The notes under the pieces were generated by a model. It worked only from the letters and a program-made list of their open reading frames with translations. It did not search any database and was not told where the DNA came from. From Diospyros lotus (lineage: Eukaryota > Streptophyta > Magnoliopsida > Ericales > Ebenaceae), in contig NC_068339.1 in the NCBI RefSeq assembly GCF_014633365.1, positions 12,299,925-12,363,924 on the forward strand: 64,000 nucleotides of DNA. Direction: 5' to 3'. Position numbers and translations under genes: made by a program. Below, one piece after another: positions 58,691 through 64,000 of this stretch; the stretch's first letter is position 1; every line of letters starts with the position of its first letter.

Positions 58691-61065
58691 AAAAAAAGAC
58701 CTGCAATCATATGAGACAAGGACATGAACAAAGTGGTCCCATCCATCTCTGTTGTTATGTTTGGAGCTGTCAGTTTGGCCCGGGGAATGTTGATTGATGG
58801 AGGGGGGGGGGGGGGGGCTATGATCACAAGCCAAGCTTAGCTTGCTAGGCATAATAAGCCACAAGGGTTATTGCATTGCATTGTTCCTTTCATTTCATTT
58901 TTGGTGCATGTGCTTAGATTCTTTTGCTCGAGGCAAAGACAAAGTTGGATTTCCTTTTTTTATTTTTTGAGAATTATTATCATATAAATTATTTTTATAA
59001 TAATTTAATTTTTGATCAAACTATTAGAGAAATATTTTTAATCTTGTTACATTTATTTATCTAATACTTAAAAAAAGCCTTTTAAAAATAAAATTATTAT
59101 AAAAAAATATCAATAAAAGAATCAACTTTAATAAGGACACTTAATTTTTTTTTTTTAATTTAAGTGTCAGAACTTATGTCTCATTATTTTTTGAAAGGTA
59201 AATCTCACCCCAATTCACTCTGAAATAAATTATGATTTAATTTTTCCTTAAAAAATTTTAAATCTGAAATTTCATACATATCTTCCTACCACCTGTTCTT
59301 AGTATTGGAGTCAGCATGAGGTGTCACTTAAAATTTTTTTTTAAAGCATGGGGTCTCATGGTGGAATGTTATCCCCGGAATTCTGAGCAGCCATGATGGA
59401 CAATCATATGGGAAGTTCTTTCCTCCTTCCACAAGGCCTAAAGTTGCAATTATTTGGCAACAAAATTAAACACATCCATCAAGTGCCAGTGCTAATCTAT
59501 TCTTAATCATGAAAGGTTAGAGAAAGTTTTTGGAAAAATATATAATAACTAATGGTAAGGAGTGTGAAGGCTGATGTGATTGTGATGTTCTGTTTAATAT
59601 TTCTCCCCCTACCACGGTTTAATTACTACTTATTGTTCAAAAAGTTCAAATTAAATAATAATGAAATTATAGTAAACATATATTTTTTTTTATAATAATA
59701 ACACCTAACATTATTATTATTCAACAATAAGTATAATTATTTAGTAGTCAATTTACTATTTATTGTTCTTTTGAGTATTTATAAAACTAATATTATTTTG
59801 TTGATTATCATACTACTATTTATTATTGGAAAATTTTAGATTCATAATTTTCCTAGTTACATCAATATTATACTTGAACAAATATTAATGTTAATTAAGC
59901 AAAAAATCAACATGAAGTTAATAATTTTAATAATTTATTTTTATTTTTTTTTTTGTTACTAGCATGTCCTCTTTTCATTTATTTTGCATGACCTTTTTTT
60001 TTATTTTTTACAACTAAACAACCCTTTTTTATTTTTTATTTTTACTCCACACTCAAGAGTCAGAAAGTCTGACAAAGTCAGCCAAAGCTTTATTCCTCCA
60101 AAATATTACAACAATTAATTTTGGCATTCCAAAATATATAATTTGTTATTACGTGTTGATGACGTGATGAGATAAATCCGTGAATATAATAATATTTTCG
60201 TCTCTTGGAATAATGACCCCACGCTGTTCGTAGGACGGTAGAGAAATGCTACCCTCTTTGTGGCGTTCGACCAATAGCAAAAGAAGCATTCACGAGACAG
60301 GCAAAACTTGACAGTTTAGACCACTTTTATAGATATCTCATGTAACTTACTTAAATATTTTGATTCACCTGTGTTTGTTTCTTAGCCATTTTACAAAACA
60401 TATTCTCCTTTTTAGAATCATACTAAATGTACAACTATTTTATACATCTCAAACTACATAAAAATATATTATGATCAAAATACCCTACGCCTCAATACGT
60501 TTCATAAAAGACATTTTTGTCATTGATATACCTTTATGTAATCCAAGAAATACACAAAAATATACCAATAATATTTTTCCTCTTTTTAACTTGTTTGAAG
60601 AAAGTACAAGCCCAAACCACAAGAGATCGAGGCAACGAATTTCCCCAATATTATCTGTGGTTACGAGAAAGATTAGTAATATTATTTTCAAGATCAATCA
60701 AAATAATTTTCCCAAAAAAAAATAAAAAATAAATCCTAAAACCAGCCAGCAAACGCAAAGTAACATGGACAAATACAATTGACATGGTCGTGAAAAACAA
60801 GCGGTTAACTTGCTCTCTTGCCAATTAGTTACGACAAGTTCAATCCAATATCATACAGATCCAACCCACGGTGGTAGACGAACTAATTTACCAATCAAAA
60901 ATTTCTACAACTGCAAAACGGGGTACAGATTTTTGCAGGTAGGGGCACAAATACAGCGTAAATATATAATGATGGAACATGAATATACCCAAAGCTCTCT
61001 CCAATAGATTAATCTTTTATAGGGATGCTAATGTGTGCATATATATATATATATATATCTCATCA
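56401..61065. other. Intergenic region between GHR1 and the YchF-type gene
   Basis: AT-rich, without a recognisable gene. It holds long A/T tracts (56420-56700, 59920-60040), a C37 homopolymer (58652-58688), a G16 run (58802-58817), and an (AT)n microsatellite (61040-61058) next to the YchF-type stop codon. A box-B-like GAGTTCGATTCTC at about 58202 hints at SINE debris but is not enough for a call. Confidence 0.5.
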
Positions 61066-62935
61066 TCACTTCTTACCCCCTCCAGAAACATTAAACTTGA
61101 AGAATATTACGTCTCCATCCTGGACCACGTACGTTTTCCCTTCCTGTCTATACTTCCCTGCAGCCTACGCAACAAAACAATAGCATAAATTTTTCAAATA
61201 GAGCGGACCAATCATGAAGTGACCTCGCAGAACAAATGACACAGGTGGAGGTGCCATAAATAACGTGGGTCTGGGGTCAAACTTTAGTTTGTGCATCGCC
61301 CTGGGGAGGGCACTTACAGGGAAAATAGGTCCCAGAAACCATTTTGCCTCCGCTAGAAATCATAAGAACTACCCAAAAAAAAAGGCATAAACAACTTTTC
61401 TTTTTACCAAAAAGCTTTCAACAGGAGAGAAAGCTCCTCTTCTCTTCCATGTGGAAAAATGTCCCGTCTACATGTGCGCCCATCGAGAAAATAGTCTAAG
61501 TTTGCACAGTATCATGCCCCACATCAATTCAAGATGGGAAAATGCCACAGGGGTCTGTAAGATGATGGGTCATCCACAGTTAACAACCAATAGCGTTCAG
61601 AATGTAAACTCGTGACTAAGTTGCTTCTAGAGAGGGCGCCAATATGATGAGGGCAGCATGCGATTGATTGGATGGGGAAGATATCACGTCCCCACATGGA
61701 TTACTTTTAGAATATGATCTTGAGCCAACCACACCTAACAAGGATTACTTTTAGAATATGAAGCCATGAAAATTAGCTCATATTCATCCAGCAAGGTATG
61801 GAAACCATATTCTTTTCAATTCTGTTACTTGAAGAAGCCAATTAAATTGTAATTTTCTATCTCCCTCTTGCCTCTCCGTCTCTCTTCAGGAGGCCAGCCA
61901 AAAAAGGTCCATGGAAGGTGCTGAGGTGGTGTCCCTAGTTAGGTTGAGATCTACATAGAACTCTTGGGTAGGTAACATCATAAATAGGCCCAAATAGGTT
62001 ATGGTACCAGTATTTTCTTAATATTTCTACATAAAATTTCTCTTCTAAGTAGACATAAAACTGAACTTCTGATTTTAAAAGAGATGGTGCTGACAAGGGT
62101 TTTGAAGTTCATTAAAGGTGAAAGCCAGATGCTACTCAAGTCAAGAAGCTGACAGCCCAATCACCATTCAAAATTTTTATCCCCAATGTCAGATGAAAGC
62201 ATAATTATAATTTAATTAAAGCTTACCTTAACAGCCGATTCATTGCCAAGCTCCTTTAGATCCTCAAATTTCATAACCTGATATCATGAACTCCAAGTAA
62301 GCATTTTCTAACTGTTGCATGAAAGTGTCAAAAAGAAGAGATGACCCCTACAACACTTTTCAGTTAAGTAGAAGGAACTCATTTCAGAACAATACCATCC
62401 GTTATGAGGTTGGTTGCTGCTTCTAAATGACAACTGGAGCAGTAAAATAATCAAAAGAACATTTGAGAAAATATTACAGCAAGCATTCACTTTTACAAAA
62501 TATTAATAAAGATAATAATAATGATAATGATAAAAATATTAATGTTTTGATTTTGTTGCAGGAAAAGTTACGTAGATCCCACATAAACCCATCGGGGAAG
62601 ATACCAGAAACAGATAATATATCTAGATGTTACCAGTCAGGTCTAACAGAGAAACAACAGAAAGAAAAGAAGAACCAAAGCCACAGATAACTAACTGCCA
62701 ATGGAAGTTTTTATTTTATTTTATTTTTTGATACTTAGCTGCAAATGCAACTTCTTAGTGTCATTAAAAAAAAAATAACAAAGACAGTAACAATAGGTAA
62801 AGTATAGGAATTCAGAGGAAAAAGTTTGTTTTCAGGAATTACCTCAGCACAAATGAATCCTCGTTCAAAATCAGAATGAATAGTTCCTGCAGCCTGAGGA
62901 GCCTTCGTCTGCCTTCTAATTTGCCAACATTTCAC
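61066..62935 (-). CDS. Obg-like ATPase / YchF-type GTP-binding protein, last three exons
   Basis: The C-terminal 80 residues of a YchF/OLA1 P-loop NTPase, a universally conserved TRAFAC-class protein that binds ribosomes and has roles in stress responses and translation. Exons: 62935-62843 ([29 protein letters not shown]), 62277-62227 ([17 protein letters not shown]), 61164-61066 ([18 protein letters not shown], then [12 protein letters not shown] and TGA). All borders are GT-AG and phase 0. This is the TGS domain; the G domain and coiled coil must lie beyond the right edge. The SGGGKK ending and the KELGN segment fit the cytosolic plant protein (AtYchF1, AT1G30580) rather than the organellar paralogue. 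The intron upstream of the 62935 exon holds a LINE in antisense orientation (63155 onward). Confidence 0.92.
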
Positions 62936-63154
62936 CTGCAACAAAAGGTCAATTGATTTGTTTGTCTGCCTTCTAATTGTAAAGGTACACATCAAAGACG
63001 TATTTGCAATGCAATACATAATCCCAAACCAAAAACAGTGTTTTAGTTAGCATGTCGAATTTTTTAAGCCTGAAGAATAAGTCATTCAAGATGAATAAAG
63101 GATAAGCATTTTCATGCCATTCCCATTTATTCACATAGGCGGAGTAACTCCGCC

Positions 63155-64000
63155 TGGGGATGTTATCCACTGCCGGTCCCAAGCCCGGATAAAGGAGGAG
63201 GGTTATGTTAGGTAGTCGACAACCAACGTAAAACTTAGTCGGATCCAAAACATGAACTCTACACAAATTATAAAAAATCGTTGGGGCGTGGGCGTAACCC
63301 TTCATAGCGACACACTACACTGCCCGCGTGTAGTGTCAAGTAAACTAGGGCTGCTGCATCGGCGCCTAGATATAGTGACAAATGAGCAAGGGTCCCCGCA
63401 TTTGCTTAGACGGATGTGGGTAAATAAGGTAGTCCAAAATCAAAATCAAAATCAAAATAAAAAACAAAATCAAATTCAAAGTCAAGACCAAAAACAAAAT
63501 CATAGATTAAAGATTGCGTCATGGAACATAGGAATATTAACAGGTAAAACTATGGAAGTGGTAGATGTGATGATTAGGAGAAAGATTAATATTATGTGCC
63601 TTCAAGAGACGAGATGGGTAAGGAAAAAAGCAAAAACTTTATCAGAAACTGGATATAAAATATAGTACACAGGAAATGATAGAGCGAAAAATGGAGTGGG
63701 GATTATTATAGAAAAGCTTAGTAGATGAGATAGTGGATATAAAGAGAATAGGGAATAGGATTATTATGATGAAGGTTAGTCTAGGAAGAAGACTATGAAT
63801 ATCTTTAGTACATATGCACCACAAACGGGGTTAGGCGAGGAGATAAAAGCAAAATTCTGGGAGAACCTAGAGGGACTTATACAAATGATACAAAGAGGAA
63901 ATAAACTGATTACAGGAGGTGACTTAAATGGGCACGTGGGTAGAGACAAAAACGGCCATAGAGAAGTACATAGAGGGTATGCATTCGGGAAAATTAATAA
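63155..64000 (+). mobile_element. RTE-like LINE, 5' part with AP endonuclease, running off the window
   Basis: The 5' leader (AAAGGAGGAGGGTTATGTTA near 63190) matches the leader piece at 10465. The ORF from 63252 carries a degenerate CAAAAT repeat (63430-63500), then the APE endonuclease: IASWNIGILTG, INIMCLQETRWVRKKA, NGVGIIIEKL and, after a stop and frameshift, FSTYAPQTG and GGDLNGHVGRD. Stops at about 63663 and 63726 and a frameshift make this copy defective. It sits in an intron of the YchF-type gene, antisense to it. Confidence 0.88.

Noticed and set aside
1..64000. CRISPR array, operon, bacterial origin or rRNA genes
   Set aside because: No regularly spaced direct repeats with unique spacers, no polycistronic genes and no rRNA; the short-period repeats are microsatellites or LTR-internal tandems in a plant nuclear context.

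Overview
The window reads as nuclear DNA of a dicot plant, probably a woody species with long introns. It is AT-rich, its genes have GT-AG introns, its three protein-coding genes are plant-specific or plant-like orthologues, and most of the rest is plant LTR retrotransposon, hAT, SINE and LINE sequence. I cannot name the species.

Three host genes are recognisable, all on the minus strand. (1) HEN1, the small-RNA 2'-O-methyltransferase, has seven exons between 21536 and 11616. They encode 751 residues and stop in phase just after methyltransferase motif I. The C-terminal catalytic part (about 190-220 residues in relatives) is not in the window. It must lie beyond the left edge, in which case the last intron exceeds 11.6 kb, or it has been lost. 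(2) GHR1, the leucine-rich-repeat receptor pseudokinase of guard-cell H2O2/ABA signalling, is complete in three exons (50518-55104). (3) The last three exons of a cytosolic YchF/OLA1-type P-loop NTPase (61066-62935) continue past the right edge. In Arabidopsis HEN1 (AT4G20910) and GHR1 (AT4G20940) are near neighbours, so the HEN1-GHR1 pair looks like retained microsynteny stretched to about 29 kb by transposons.

Layout: 1-8200 holds a Ty3/gypsy chromovirus (138-8059, minus, TSD TCAAT) inserted in an older gag fragment and itself carrying a solo LTR (2805-4441) and a non-autonomous hAT element (4553-5437). 8200-11615 holds a solo LTR, an Au-like SINE and an internally deleted LINE. 11616-21536 is HEN1, whose introns hold a 200-bp hAT MITE and LINE fragments. 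22770-33000 is a scrambled Ty1/copia cluster: two pieces of one copia family facing away from each other, a second copia family that hosts a 3.2-kb non-autonomous LTR element (28047-31219) with an unfamiliar ORF relic, and a locally inverted protease segment. 34690-35475 is a copia reverse-transcriptase relic, and 36074-37286 another hAT element. 38267-49302 is a three-level nest made only of LTRs: a host LTR (TSD TAAAT) holding two related LTRs in opposite orientation, each holding a further LTR. 50518-55104 is GHR1, with a 148-bp tandem duplication just upstream. 55456-61065 is non-coding. 61066-64000 has the YchF gene end and, beside it, the 5' end of an RTE-like LINE.

Insertion boundaries are supported by TG...CA ends or hAT inverted repeats plus target-site duplications read directly in the sequence. 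Family names are from recognised protein motifs and need database confirmation.
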